From assembly GCA_007922305.1 (NCBI GenBank), contig ML677348.1, positions 15,577,442 through 15,641,441 of the forward strand: a DNA stretch of 64,000 nucleotides. The letters run 5' to 3'. The position numbers were made by a program, and so were the translations under genes. A model generated the notes under the pieces. That model searched no databases and was not told the origin of the DNA. It saw only the letters and a list, made by a program, of their open reading frames with translations. Below are positions 21,978-33,599 of the stretch, piece after piece. Within the stretch, counting starts at the first letter, position 1. Every line of letters starts with the position of its first letter. This stretch comes from Dermatemys mawii (taxonomy: Eukaryota; Chordata; Testudines; Dermatemydidae).

Positions 21978-22375
21978 TCATTCCATAGAGTTGCCAGGCA
22001 GCAAACACCTCCACACTGCCACCTGGCAGCAGCTGTGACCTGCTTGTGTTCCACTACCTGCTGTAGACACAGACCACAAGAAGTCCCACTTTGATGGGGT
22101 CCAAAATGTAACAGCCTCATTGCACCTGATTGGCTCCCCAACCTACATAAACCCAAAGGGACTTTTCAGAAAGTGTTTAGACGACAGTGTGCAGCGCTTT
22201 TGTAACTGCCTTGACTATTCATGCTCTTTGGTCTTGAATGTCTGTCTGAGACCTTGTCTTGATTTGGACCTCATTTCTTGACCTGGACCCTAAAACCTGA
22301 CTTGGTTTCTGATTCTTGGCATTAACCTTGGCCTGGAATTTGATTATGAACTTCTCTGCTAATCTTGACAGGTTT
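21978..22375 (+). repeat. LTR-like repeat, family B, copy 1
   Basis: Shares with 46868-47123 and 47522-47655 the series CTGCCACCTGGCAGCAGCTG, CTTGTGTTCCACT, CTGATTGGCTCCC and, at the end, GAACTTCTCTG after a stretch rich in TGACCTGGACC-like words. The TATA position here is decayed to CTACATAAACC (CTATATAAACC in copy 2). Layout (CCAAT-like word, TATA, C/T-rich 3' part) suggests a solo LTR. The 3' end is cut by another repeat at 22378. Confidence 0.55.
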
Positions 22376-22377
22376 AA

Positions 22378-22496
22378 GATTAGCAGCCGTATTAGTCTGT
22401 ATCATAAAGAAAACGAGGAATACTTGTGGCATCTTAGAGACTAACTAGTTTATTTCAGCATAAGCTTGTGGGCTATAGCCCACTTCATCAGATGCA
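22378..22496. repeat. dispersed reptilian repeat fragment
   Basis: Contains GCCGTATTAGTCTGTAT, GGAATACTTGTGGCATCTTAG, AGACTAACTAGTTTATTTCA and AGCTTGTGGGCTATAGCCCA. This string is familiar as a very common repeat in turtle and crocodilian genomes; its class is not assigned here. Confidence 0.5.
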
Positions 22497-22504
22497 TAGA
22501 ATGC

Positions 22505-23170
22505 TGTGTTCCATGTCTGGCCCATTGGACCATCTCACCCGGCCCCCCGGCAGGGACACGGACCCCGGCCCCACCCCTAGAGTCACACCACTGCGTGGCA
22601 GTGCTCGGGGCGGGGGGGGGCTGAATGCTCCCATGGGGCTTTGCGTCTGGCTCCATGTGAAGCCAGATATGCTACTCTGAGCAGCATGGTAAGGGGGATG
22701 GGTGGTTAGATAAGGGTCAAGGCTTCCTGGGGGGGGCAGTCAGGGGACAGGGAGCAGGGTGGATTGAATAGGGGTTGTGGGGGGTGGTTAGGGGCGAGGG
22801 GTGTCTGGAGAGGGTGGCCAGGGAGCAGGGGGTGTTGGTTGGGGCGTGGGAGTCCCAGAGGTCTGTCGGGGCGAGGGGGTGGATAGGGGTTGGAACAGTC
22901 AGAGGACAGGGAGCAAGCGGGGTTGGATGGGAGGGATGCTGAGGGGCAGAGTGGGGGGGTCTTTGGAGGGGGCAGTCAAGGGACAAGGAGCAGGGGAGGT
23001 TGGATGGGTTGGGGATTCTGAGGGGGGCAGTCAGGGGGCGGGAAGTGGGAGGGGACCGGATAGGGGGCGGGGCCAGGCTGTTTGCGGAGGCACAGCTTTC
23101 CCTACCTGGCCCTCCATACAATTTTGCAACCTCAATGTGGCCCTCGGGACAAAATGTTTGCCCAACCCTG
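22505..23170 (-). mobile_element. hAT-like element with G-rich minisatellite core
   Basis: The right end AAATGTTTGCCCAACCCTG is a hAT-type terminus (CAGGGTTGGGCAAACA on the minus strand), followed inward by GAGGGCCACATTGAGGTTGC. The middle (22680-23075) is an array of imperfect 45-60-bp units with GGGGGCAGTCAGGGGACAGG, GAGCAGGG and GGTTGGATGG words. The left terminus is not clear. The 134- and 138-codon frames in the array are repeat artefacts (Pro/Ser-rich one way, Gly-rich the other). Confidence 0.55.
22680..23075 (+). repeat. G-rich minisatellite, quadruplex-prone
   Basis: At least seven diverged units with runs of four to nine G on the plus strand and strong G-over-C skew. Such arrays can form G-quadruplexes and vary in copy number; neither is shown here. 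Confidence 0.75.
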
Positions 23171-24048
23171 TTCTAGGGACTGAACCTAGGGCCTCCAGAG
23201 CTAAAAGCATGATCTAAGGAGTAAAGGTTCTTTAGCTGCAGATTGTAACAATTCATATTCTCTGTGGATTGGCAAAGAGGGGAACTTTGAAAATGTATTC
23301 ACCAGTTAAATACACAAAATAGAATTTAAACTAAATCTGTTCTAATTGTGCAGCTTTCAGTTTAGCAGAGCACGCAAAAAATAATTAAATATTACTGTCT
23401 CCTTCATCCCAAGAACTATGATGGCACGAAAGTATTTGACATTATTACTAGCAAGGTAACATATAATTGAAACACATCTTAAATCAAATTCTGTCAACTC
23501 TCAACCTCTTGCTCCCATAGCTGGTATTTTCCAACACGTAGTGTGTGGAATATGTAGCTGCAATTGCCAAGAGTTTAATGTAGACTATCACTCAATAAAA
23601 ATAGTTCTGAAATAAAATCCTTAGTACCATCACAAAGAGTTGTATCATGGCATTAGTGCTGGCTTTGTCCATTAATACCAGAATGCTGCTTTCTTCGGGA
23701 TTGAGTTTTATGTACACTGGTGTATTTCCAATTATTAAACACTTTCATCTGTGGTAATTGAGCTTGAGGGAATACACTGCATTACTCTTGTACTTGGGCA
23801 ATTGATCAAAAAGCCTTATCTACAGTAACTATAGGTGATCTACAGTAACTGTAAGTGAGTAGCATGCCTATGCATAGAATCACTCAGAAACTGGTCTGGT
23901 TTGCAGAGAGTGTGCATGGCACTGGAGAGTCATGAGATTGTAGATATAGATGGTTTATAGTCAGAAAATGCAGTAACACATTTTCAGTTCTATATCTGGA
24001 AATATTCCATGCTGGTGATGTTTTTGCCATACTGACAATATTTAGGCT
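23171..24048. other. spacer, nothing recognised
   Basis: A/T-rich sequence without a supported gene or clear repeat. A short near-duplicate 'ctacagtaact.taggtgatctacagtaactgtaagtga' occurs near 23820-23855. Confidence 0.5.
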
Positions 24049-24056
24049 GTCTACGG

Positions 24057-24466
24057 CAGTAGCTCTCAACCTTTCCAGACTACTCTACCCCTTTCAGGGG
24101 TCTGATTTGTCTTGCATACCCCCAAGTTACACCTCACTTAAAAACTACTCGCTTACAAAATCAGACATCACAATACAAATGTATTTTGTACAGGTATAAT
24201 GTTACTGCAAAATTCCTTACCTTCTCATTTTTATAATTATAAAATAAATCAGTTGGAATATAAATATTGTACTTTCATTTTAGTGTATAGTATAGAGAGC
24301 AATATAAACAAGTCATTGTATGAAATTTTAGTTTGTACTGACTTCACTAGGGCTTTTTATGTAGCCTTTTGTTAAAACTAGGCAAATATCTAGATGAGTT
24401 GATGTATCCCCTGGAAGACCTCTGTATTCCCTCAGGGGTACACGTACCCCTGGTTGAGTACCAGTG
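24057..24466. mobile_element. hAT MITE, family A, copy 2
   Basis: A 410-bp element starting CAGTAGCTCTCAACC and ending GGTTGAGTACCAGTG, flanked by GTCTACGG (24049-24056) and GTCTAGAG (24467-24474), which match at 6 of 8 bases. It aligns over its full length with 7535-7950, including ATCTGATTTGTCT, AAAACTACTCGCTTA, TGTACTGACTTCACTAG and GGCAAATATCTAGAT. Noncoding. Confidence 0.85.
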
Positions 24467-24474
24467 GTCTAGAG

Positions 24475-27400
24475 AAGACATGGGTTAGAAAGAAAATCTT
24501 ATCACAATACTTCATTTTCCATTTAATTGAACATTTTGGTCCTATGTAATAACAAGCAGATTACAGACTGAACTTCACACAAATTACTACTCTAATTAAA
24601 TATTCGTATCCAAAGTGTAATCACATATGGCATCTAAACTGTCTACATCAAGACATTTGCAGCCTGTTGGATTTCAAGAAAGGAAATTTTGCAGAATGAT
24701 ATATTCTCACAAGCATATAATAAATAGAGGAAATGTGCAAGATGACAAGAGAATCCTAAGGGACATAATAATTAAGGCACAAGTAAGATAATTCAACTGG
24801 AAAAAATACAAGAAAGAAGAACCAGCCAAAAAGCATCAAAAGGGACAGTTCAAAGATCTCATGTCACAGCGAATAGAGGAGGGAAGGAATGAACAAACTA
24901 AAATATAGTGACTCATTTAAGGCTGGCAGACAAGAGAGAGGATAAATAAATTTGATAAAATGATAAATGATAAAACTTGAACATGTATAGAACTGGTGGA
25001 AATTTAAAGTTATAGTTGGTCAAAGCTTTTTTTAAAACACATTTTGACAGAAAATGGCTTTTTGACAAAACAGAACAATTTGGAGGGGGAATTTTTCATT
25101 TTTGTAGAAATTTTTTATTTTTAATGGAAAATCTAATGAAACAAAACAATGTTTCAATCATTAAAAAGGTTATTTTGCTTTTCCTTTTTCTCACTTTTTT
25201 AGCAACCCCTTTTCTCAACTTTTTCAGTGGAAAAAGGTTGAAACAAACAAAAAAAGTAAGTTACTGGATTTTTCATACTTTCTCATTTTTTCCCCACTGG
25301 AAAAGAGGGAAAATATAAAAAGTGAGAGCAGATGTTACTTTCTTTAACTTTTTAAACTTATTTTAACTGTTTCACATTTTCTTCCACTGAGAAAGGAAAG
25401 TTTGAATAAATATACTGGGAGGGAAAAAGGAGAGAAGAATGTTTTTTCTTGGATTACCATGTCAAGGAATATGTAAGCATTGCAATATGAAACTGGAATA
25501 GTAGAGGTGAGGGGCTAATAGAATTTGCATTTACATTTACAGGCCTTTTTGGCAGATGGGTAGATATGACAGAGGTAGAGCTGGTCAGACTATTTCTGGC
25601 AAAATGTATTTTCACTAAAATGAATCGGTTTCAAAGGAAATTTCAGCCAGAAGGTTCCTAGGGCTCTCTTGTCACTGCAGCCCAGAGATAGAGAGAAAGA
25701 GACCAAAACTGAGAATCCAAACTTTCGGAGCACAAAATGGCTATTTGGTTAAAATGTTTTTTAAAAAAATTGGGTTTGTTTCAGTGCAGAATGAAAAGAA
25801 ATTTTTGAAACCTCAAAGTTGTTACAAGAATTGTCATCCTCCATTCAGTTCTATACAAAGGTACTTAAGGCTCCAATCCTGCAAACACATACATATGTGT
25901 TTAACTTTACTAGTGTGTGCAATCTCATTTGGGATTTCTACAGGCAAATGGGAGTATTCACAATAGTAAAGTTAAGCACATGTGTAAGTGTTTGAAGGAC
26001 TGGAGTCTAAGGGCTGTAAACACACGCTTAAGGTCTTTGCTAAATTGTGACCTGAGAGCAGGAAGTGTATTGAATATAAAGGATAAAAATAAAATAAATG
26101 AAATTAGGATTTCAAAAATTAATACAGGTGTAATTCAAATGGCTCTAAAAGATGTTAGAGAGAAATATTATAGTTTTTGTTATGTTCATAGGCCTTTATA
26201 GGTTACTGGATTCACCTGTAGTAGTTGTCAGTAAAATGCCAATATGTATGAGTAGTTCTGAGATACCCCTGTTCTGTGCAGTTAAAACTGTGGTATCCTG
26301 ATTTTTCAGTGGAACCCATGTTAAATAATATAAAACAAGAGCCACACTTATCTGGCATCCAAAGTGTGCTAGGAACTGTCACAATTCAGAGAGCTAGAGC
26401 CTCAGTCTTGCTCCAGTTTTGAGCTGATCACTTAGTTTAGCTACCTTAACTGGCAGTCTCGGGATTCTACTGGCCTGGAGCCATTCCTGGCTGGCATCCA
26501 GCTGGCATCCTTCCGCTCCTGGGCCACCTTCCTCAGACTCTGCTGTGGGGTACTTTGGAGGCGTGGCAGGGGAAGAGGCATGTGGGCAGTGGTCCAAGGA
26601 CCCCTTCCTCAGACCAAAACAGTTTGATAAAGGAGCAGTTTGAAGCCGGATGTGGAGGTGGCTGTATGAAAAAACTGTTCATTTCATTCAGTCCACAGAA
26701 TGAAAAACAATGAAGAAGTGCTGACTGCGGCATAACAATACACCCATCATTTCCCTGGAGTATTTTCTTTTAAAATTAAAAGGAACTAAGCAAATGCCGT
26801 TTTAAAAAATGTTATACTTGAAAAGTCTGCTTTAAAGGCATGGATCCAGCAATTCCAGTAAGCTTACCCTTAATTCTTTCCACTCTGCCTAGGTATTGCA
26901 TCACAGATGGACACAGATAGTGGCCTGTAAGGCATTCATTGATGAAGAGATCCTAGCTATGGACTTATGACCACATAAGGGATCAAATTCACCCTATATG
27001 TGTCTTGCTTAACTTGGTCATTTAAAATGCAGTATCTAGGTTGTGAACTTTGGTTCCTTTTAAAGTTACTGCATTGCACACTACTCTCTTTTGTTGTAGC
27101 TTGACTTTTGTTTCGCATATTCAAGTATTTTAGTTGCTACACACAAACGGTGTGCATGAAACCAAGGTTTGATTTATTAAAATAAACAAATACAAAACCA
27201 CAGGTCTGCTTATGCCAAACGTAAAACTAAATGAGCTTGCTTTGTTCTGCCGCCAAAAAGCCTAAATGCAAAGAAAACACGTCAACAATTTTAAACCAAT
27301 GTACCTTTTCCAGTGGCCAAAGAAAGCGAAGTTGTCCACAATCCTATTAGCTAACACAACTGTGACTTATAGCTGTGGGAGCCACCAGTGATGTGAATTA

Positions 27401-27875
27401 GGGTTCGGTTGAACCTCATGGAAATCAAGATTTTTCTACAGCAGCTCACAAGCTTCTTTTGAGAACCTTTTTATCCTGTAAGTTAAACCCCTGCAGCCAA
27501 AATCAGCTACACAGCTGCAGCTAAGGGATTAGGCATTTATAGTAACAAGAATATTGAGTTATGATAGGAACTATTAAAAAAATAATCAAGCAATTGGGAA
27601 GGGGAAACCCTTATGCTTCAGAGCATAAGCCAAACTTTAATGGTTGGGAGTTAGGAGGAAAGTTTTCCCTGCAAAGTTATCCCACAACTGCCTACTTCAG
27701 AGTTTCTTGCAATTTCTCTGAAGTAGCTGTTACTTGCCACTATTGGTGACGTGATACTGGTTTAGATACCAGTCTAATTCTATGCGCTCAATTCACATGT
27801 TACTGACTAACCTGGCCCATTCCCCACTGCCAAGAGTAATTCCTTTAAAAAAATTCCATAACACGTCTTATTGCT
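24475..27875. other. AT-rich spacer with dispersed repeats
   Basis: Holds an A/T-rich repeat of 'tttttcaatttt/gaaaaag' words (25010-25330), a related piece opening with AGAGCTGGTCAGACTATTTC (25575-25810), and a palindromic MITE (25869-26045). The frames of 94-100 codons in these parts are low-complexity. From 26060 to 27875 nothing is recognised. Confidence 0.55.
25869..26045. repeat. palindromic MITE
   Basis: Left half: AGGCTCCAATCCTGCAAACA, then TGTGTTTAACTTTACTAGTG. Right half, inverted: CAATAGTAAAGTTAAGCACA, then TGTAAGTGTTTGAAGGACTG. Arms of roughly 60 bases enclose a short centre with GGGATTTCTACAGGCAAATG. Related half-palindromes occur at 21332-21455, 40805-40945 and 556-640. Confidence 0.6.
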
Positions 27876-27962
27876 ATTTATTCCTGGGTTCCTAAGAGCC
27901 AGAACCCTGCTGTGCTAAGCACTATACAAACACAGAACAAAAAGGTGGTTCCTGCCCCAATT
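27876..27962. repeat. dispersed repeat fragment
   Basis: Contains CTGTGCTAAGCACTATACAA followed by ACACAGAACAAAAAGGTGGT and CCTGCCCCAA. This string is common in reptile and bird genomes as an interspersed repeat; class not assigned. Confidence 0.45.
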
Positions 27963-27968
27963 TATGTA

Positions 27969-28115
27969 CAGGAACTCCTGACTTAATGTTGTAGTTATGT
28001 TCCTGAAAAATGATACTTTAAGCAAAATGATGTTAAGCGAATCCAATTTCCCCATAAGAATTAATGTAAATGAGGGGGTTAGGTTCCAGGGAAATTTTTT
28101 TCACCAGACAAAAGA

Positions 28116-28163
<48 letters not shown>

Positions 28164-28970
28164 TACACAGTATAAGTTTTAAACAAACAATACTGGTATA
28201 CAGTGAGGATGATTGTGAAGCTTGGTTGAGGTGGAGGAGTCAGAGGGTGGGATATTTCCCAGGGAATGCCTTACTTCTAAATGATGAACTAGCTTTTGGC
28301 TGAGCCCTCAAGGGTTAACACATTGTTGTTAATGTAGTCTCTCACACTCTACAAGGCAGCACGAATGGAGGAAGGGAAGGGGAGGAGAGACATCATAGCA
28401 GACAGAGACTCCCCTTGTGTGTGGGAGAGAGAGATACATACTGCCCCTTTAAGTAAGCTGACTCCATTCTTAAGTACATTGTCTTTTTAAGTGGATTAGG
28501 AAGTTGAGACAGCAGCTGCTTCCCCAAGCTCTCTCTGTCTCTCTCCCTCTGTGTCCCCAGCCTGCTTTATACGAGAAGGCATCAGCGGGGTGTAGGAGCA
28601 GGGGGGAGGGGAACACCCTGGTATTAGCTCCCCTCCCGCTTACACTTCCCCCCATGCACAGCAAGCAGGAAGCTCCCCGGAACAGCTTCAAGGCAGAGGG
28701 CAGGAGCAGCACATGGCAGTGGGGGAAGGGACAGCTGAACTGCCAGAAATCGATAGCCTGCTGGGCAGCTGCTGCACAGGGAACTTAGAGGAGCGGGGAG
28801 CTGATAGGGTTAGCTGAGAGGGGTAGCTGATTGGGGGCTGCCAGTGCACGCTGGTTCCAAGCCCCCACCAGCTAACCAGGCTGCTATTCTTGCAAGCAGT
28901 GGACAAAGCAGGCAGCTGGCGAACAACATTAGAAGGGAGCGTTGGACAACTTTAAACAAGCATGTTCTCC
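27969..28970. mobile_element. Tigger-like nonautonomous element, long, 3' truncated
   Basis: Starts after TA at 27967-27968 with CAGGAACTCCTGACTTAATG. It continues through GATGTTAAGCGAATCCAATT and TTAGGTTCCAGGG, the style of Tigger/pogo MITEs ('taagcgaatcc'). It holds a (TA)n(CA)n microsatellite (28118-28166) and a GC-richer middle (28500-28900). The last recognisable part is AACTTTAAACAAGCATGTTC near 28945-28968; the expected inverted right end is missing. Frames of 72-116 codons inside have no domains. Confidence 0.5.
28118..28166. repeat. (TA)n(CA)n microsatellite
   Basis: About 16 TA units followed by CACACACACACATACACA. Likely length-polymorphic. Confidence 0.95.
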
Positions 28971-30285
28971 ATGACCCACTGGGGCTCTGCCTCTTTCCCT
29001 TCCATGCTCCACTTCCTGGTTTCTTAAAGGAGCCATGCCTTATAAGCAGGTGTTCCCAATAATACTTTACTATGCAAATAACTTTTGCAGCAGCATTTTG
29101 AATACATACAAGCAAGGCAAGATTATTTGTCAAGGACAGAGAGAGGAGATCTTGCAGCAACTGAGATTATAAAAGTATGGACGAGAGATTAAGCTGTCAA
29201 TGACTAGGAAACATCATATCTTAGAGTGGTTCTTGAGAAAGGATCAGCAAGATTTAGGCTTAGCCTGAGTGCAAAGGCCTAGCAAGAAGTCTGAGTCAAA
29301 GATGATGCTCAGGTTATGGAGCTGAGTAACAGACAGGATGGTGGTGTTGTCAATATAGATTGAGAAATTACATAGTGAGGAAAGTTTAGGGAGGGAGGAA
29401 GAACTCTGCTTTAGCCATGTGGAACTTGGGCGGAAAGGGAGACATCCATAAGGAGATGTCAGACTGACATGCTGAGATGGCAGTTTGGACAGGAGACAGA
29501 AGGTCTGGAGCAGAGAGGTAAATCTGTGAATCCCCATCCTAGAGAGGTAGTTGAATTTGTGTTTGCAAATGAGATTACCCAGCGCTTAGGTGCAGAGGGA
29601 GAAGAGAAGAGAGGGGACCAAGCCAGAGCCCTGTGCAACCCTGACAGAAAGCTGGATGTGGGGGATGAGGAGGCTCCTCTAAAGAAAATGCTGAAAAAGG
29701 ATTAGGAGCCTTTGAACCCAAAGATCAACTTGGGCAGTATTGTTGGCAGTTAATAAACACCCCAAAATGTAGGTTTAACAAGTGGGGTGCTCAATATATC
29801 ATATACTTATGGGCCAAACTCTGCCCTGATTTTCACCCAGGTAGCCCTATTGACATCAATGGGGTCACAAAGGTGTAACTGAGGGCAATTTTTTTCCCAC
29901 CATATTTCTTACTTCATCAGAGTTATTCTCCCTCCCTCTGCTGGCTCAGTTATATACAGTCTCTTTATCTTTCCCCCATCTTTCCTTCTATATTCTCCAT
30001 TTTCACCTTATTTTTAGTGGATTTGTTCCTCTGTTCACCATCAGTTCCTGCCTGCATAGGAGCACTAGCATATTTACCACCACCATCAAACCGCCACCAG
30101 TGGTGTTTTCTCCCAGTTCAGATTCTTTAGTTGTTCCCTAAAAGAGAAGGTCAATTCCCTGTGGTGCACTTCCCTATCCCCCTGCCTCATATTTTCTATT
30201 CAATCTTGAACCTTTTCCAGCTTTCAGCTGTAGCTTTCCCTTGGTGTTCACTGGCCCATGCTGAAATGAGGTCAGTTTTGGTCTT
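28971..30285. other. spacer with old unclassified repeat
   Basis: The part 29160-29720 has the feel of an ancient interspersed repeat (GATGATGCTCAGGTTATGGA, CAGGATGGTGGTGTTGTCAA, CATAAGGAGATGTCAGACTG), which I have seen as a multicopy sequence in reptile and bird genomes but cannot name. Around 29805-29890 is a palindromic-MITE piece (CTATTGACATCAATGGGGTC). The 78-100-codon frames do not show domains. Confidence 0.45.
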
Positions 30286-31073
30286 AGGGCTTGTCTATAC
30301 TGCAAGATTAAGTTGATTTAAGTTAAGTTGACCTACAGTCACCACAGTAATTAAAGCTGTGATTAATGTCCACACTTGCTCCCTCTGTCTGGGGTGCATG
30401 TCTTCCTCAGGAATGCTTCTCCTGACTGAAATGAGGCATTGTGTGACACGGACAGTTGGAGCCAGGGAACCCTGGGGACTCACAGCTGGCTCCCCAGTGC
30501 AGGGGTGGGGAGCCTCAGCAGGTAGTCCAAAACCCTGCTGCTGCCTCCCACTGAGGATTGTGGGGGAGGGGAGAGCCTGAGCACTACCACTGCCTGGGCT
30601 CAAGCTCTCCTCTCCCACTCTCAGTCCTTCACTGGGAGGTGACTGGGTTTGGGCTCCCCTTCCCCATTCTCATCCCTCACTGGGAGGTGACTGGGTTTGG
30701 GCTCCCCTTCCCCNNNNNNNNNNTTCTCATCCCTCACTGGGAGGTGACTGGGTTTGGGCTCCCCTTCCCCCTCCTCATCCCTTACTGGGAGGCAGCAGCA
30801 GGGTTCCTGTCTGTCAGCCCTGGCAGCGAAGGGAAGGACTCCAGCTGTCAGCCCAGCTTGGGGCTGACAGCCAATATGCGACGTAAGCAATGCTGTATCT
30901 ACATGGAAATTGAATTCCCTCACTATATCAACATAAGTGCTATGCCTCTTGTGCAGGTGGAGTTATTCTGTCGATGGGTGGGGGAACTTCAGCCAAAACA
31001 GCATTCCGGTGTAGACACTGACATAATTAAGTCGAAGTAATTTGGCAACCTAACTCTGTAGTAGACCAGGCCT
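30286..31073. mobile_element. MITE with internal minisatellite and assembly gap
   Basis: The left end AGGGCTTGTCTATACTGC is inverted at the right end (AGGCCTGGTCTACTACAG when reverse-complemented). Next to the ends are matching subterminal words (TTAAGTTGACCTACAGTC on the left, CATAATTAAGTCGAAGTAAT on the right). The core holds a tandem array (30625-30790) of about 50-57-bp units with CTCACTGGGAGGTGACTGGG, broken by 10 N. The 160-codon frame across the Ns is an artefact. The class is uncertain; no target duplication was identified. Confidence 0.55.
30625..30790. repeat. tandem repeat with 10-N gap
   Basis: Four visible units of TCATCCCTCACTGGGAGGTG plus ACTGGGTTTGGGCTCCCCTT. The gap at 30714-30723 falls exactly between two units, so the true number of units is unknown and 10 is probably a placeholder. 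Confidence 0.9.
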
Positions 31074-33094
31074 CAAAAATATGGAGAACAACAACAAAGG
31101 GGAGAGGAAAAGTGCAAATTTGGTCCAAATTTCCCAGTGAGATTTCCCATTTGCAGAAGCATCTTTGAGTACTGTGGAAAAAAAGAAGCATCCATGGTTT
31201 GGCTAATTTCTTGCTGAATCAACTGACTTGGTTTGGAGCCAGATTTCCTATGTTTCTATACTGTGAAAGTTGGAATATCTTTATGTTGAATACAAGCTCT
31301 TACAAAGGATTAATGGGACAAAATAATGAGGCTGGGGTATAAAAAATGTAAAGTTCTTATCTCCTCTAAACATGGGTTCAAATGTATCAAATGTATAGTG
31401 ACTTGGGAACACAAGTGCATCCACATGAAATACTTTAGCTAGGATTACTGCAGAATGTGAGGGCATCGATCAGCGTTCATGTCCTACTCCCTGTCAGGAC
31501 CCGGCCCAAGCCAGGAAAGTTAATGATCCAACCAGTGGACCAAATTTGGTGATGGATCCTGGTCACGTGCCCCCTGAGGCATATTGCGCATACGCTAAGA
31601 AAAAGACTGCAGAATGGATCCTTGGCAGAGTTTCACTAGCCACCCTATATACAATGTTATATGATTTCCAATGTAAATTATAATATTTACAGAATCACAG
31701 GGATATAACTCATGAAAAAACAATTATGCGTGTTCCTCCCACCACTTCTTTGGACTGAGCTGTGATTCAGATGGGGAGCAAAACTGAATGCAATGTTGAG
31801 CTGGGACAGGTATTTCTGTCCAAAAGCACAGCTGGAACATCAGGCTTTTCACATGTTTTCTTCAGATTAAATAATAGTGTAATAATATGATCTATCCTCT
31901 GAAAATGTGAAATGCATTGAAGTAAGGAAATGTCCTTTTCACGATATAATTGTGTGTCAACACAAATGTCTTCTTTTAAAATCAAAGTATTATAAATCCT
32001 CAGACATTCCTTCAGTGAAGCCCTCTTCTATGAGTGTTTATTAAGCATAACGAGTTAAAGGCTGATCTTGAGGGGACTGGCCACTTTTACTCCATTGTAG
32101 CCTTTACTTACTAATCATCCTACACACAATCTTTGTATCTGCTAATAAAAAGCTGAAATATATAACATTTCTGGCATTATATTTGGGAGAGCTGAGCAGT
32201 CCAGAAAATGTACAACACACTGGAAAAAATAGTATTAGTTTTCAATGGATAAACAGCAGGCAGTTTCCAAAATTATAGCTTAAGCTAGCAAAGTCTGCAG
32301 AGTGGCAACTTGCCGGCAGCCATGCTGAACTCATGCCAAATGCCAGGGTAGTTATAGACTTTGAAACAAAGACCCCACTGAGCAGACTGCTTCTTTTTCC
32401 TTTCCATATTTGCTCTCAGTTTGAACGAACAGGAAGGAGGTCTCAAATTAGCTCTAATGAGACTTGACAATATGAACACATCTGAGTAATTGTCAGTAGC
32501 TTTCACTGTTTACTTAAATGGTGGATTTAACTATTTGTTCCTACAGCTGTAGAAATATATGGCTGGGTTGTCATCTTCTGTGTGGGTGGAAAACTTGAGC
32601 AGGGATGTTTTGATTAGATGAAGACTATACTGCAATTGTGGATATAACTTAATAATGTTGTTTAAAAACTTCTGCTGCATGAATAATTTCAGCATCAATC
32701 TGGAATCAAACTCAGGGACTGAAGTCACTGGGAATCTATTCATTAATGTCAGCGGCCTTTGGATCAGGCCCTTCATCTTTTTAAGAATGGCCATAAAACT
32801 CCTAGGCTACTAGTACTACATTTTCAGATATATTACTCAGCATGTGCCCACTTTCCCTCTCCTACATAAGGAACTCCCTCTGTTAGCTAAATATTTGCAT
32901 ATTTCTCAGTTGCTTCGGTGTAGTAGGTGAAAGAAGATACAAGAGTTAAAGAGAGGATTGAGAGGGGGAGTTAGCCTATAAAAAAAGAATGTTCTCACCA
33001 GAGCAATGTGGAACATTTTAAGAGAACATGCCATTTTCATATACAGCAGGGAATGACATACAATTCCACCTGGCTGGCACAATACATCTCTCAG
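31074..33094. other. spacer, nothing recognised
   Basis: Mixed unique-looking sequence. No motif-bearing frame, RNA gene or clear repeat could be supported. Confidence 0.5.
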
Positions 33095-33398
33095 CCCTGG
33101 TCTACCCTGCGGGGGCGAGGGAAAGGAGATTGACCTACGATACGCAAATTCAGCTACAGGAATAGCGTAGCTGAAGTCGACGTATTCAGGGCAACTTACC
33201 ATGGTGTCATCATAGCACTGAATTGACTGCTGCTGCTCTCCCATTGACTACGCCTGTGCCTCTGATGGTGGTGGAGTACCGGAGTTGACAAGAGAGCGCT
33301 TGGGGATTGATTTATTGCATCTAGACTAGACACGATAAATCAACTCCTGAAAGATCAATAGCTATCCGCCGAGCAGGTGGGTAGTGTAGACCTGCTCT
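33095..33398. mobile_element. MITE with CTGGTCTAC-type ends
   Basis: Left end CCCTGGTCTACCCTG; right end, reverse-complemented, AGAGCAGGTCTACACTACCC. Inside are CTCCCATTGACTACGCCTGT, GGTGGAGTACCGGAGTTGAC and a palindrome ATTGCATCTAGACTAGACAC. It resembles an abundant turtle MITE. Its ends share GGTCTAC with the 2549-bp CACTG transposon. Confidence 0.6.
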
Positions 33399-33599
33399 AG
33401 TAGCTCTTAATGGATGTGAAGAACCTCAGAACTCTAACACAAAGCTCTACTTTTTTTACAGCATTTGATTTAAAGATACTGCCGATAAATATAAGGGTAT
33501 TTTGACTCCTAATTCATTCTGAAAGATATGCTTTAAATAACCCAGTCACGTACATACAGAAATGCTTAAGACTTTCTATACTCTGCTTCTTTTCAATTT

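Noticed and set aside
22717..23217. Overlapping 134- and 138-codon frames rich in Pro/Ser or Gly
   Set aside because: They are the two strands of a G-rich minisatellite and have no conserved domain.
30558..31040. 160-codon open frame
   Set aside because: It runs through a 10-N gap and a short tandem array, so its openness is an artefact of the repeat and the unknown bases.
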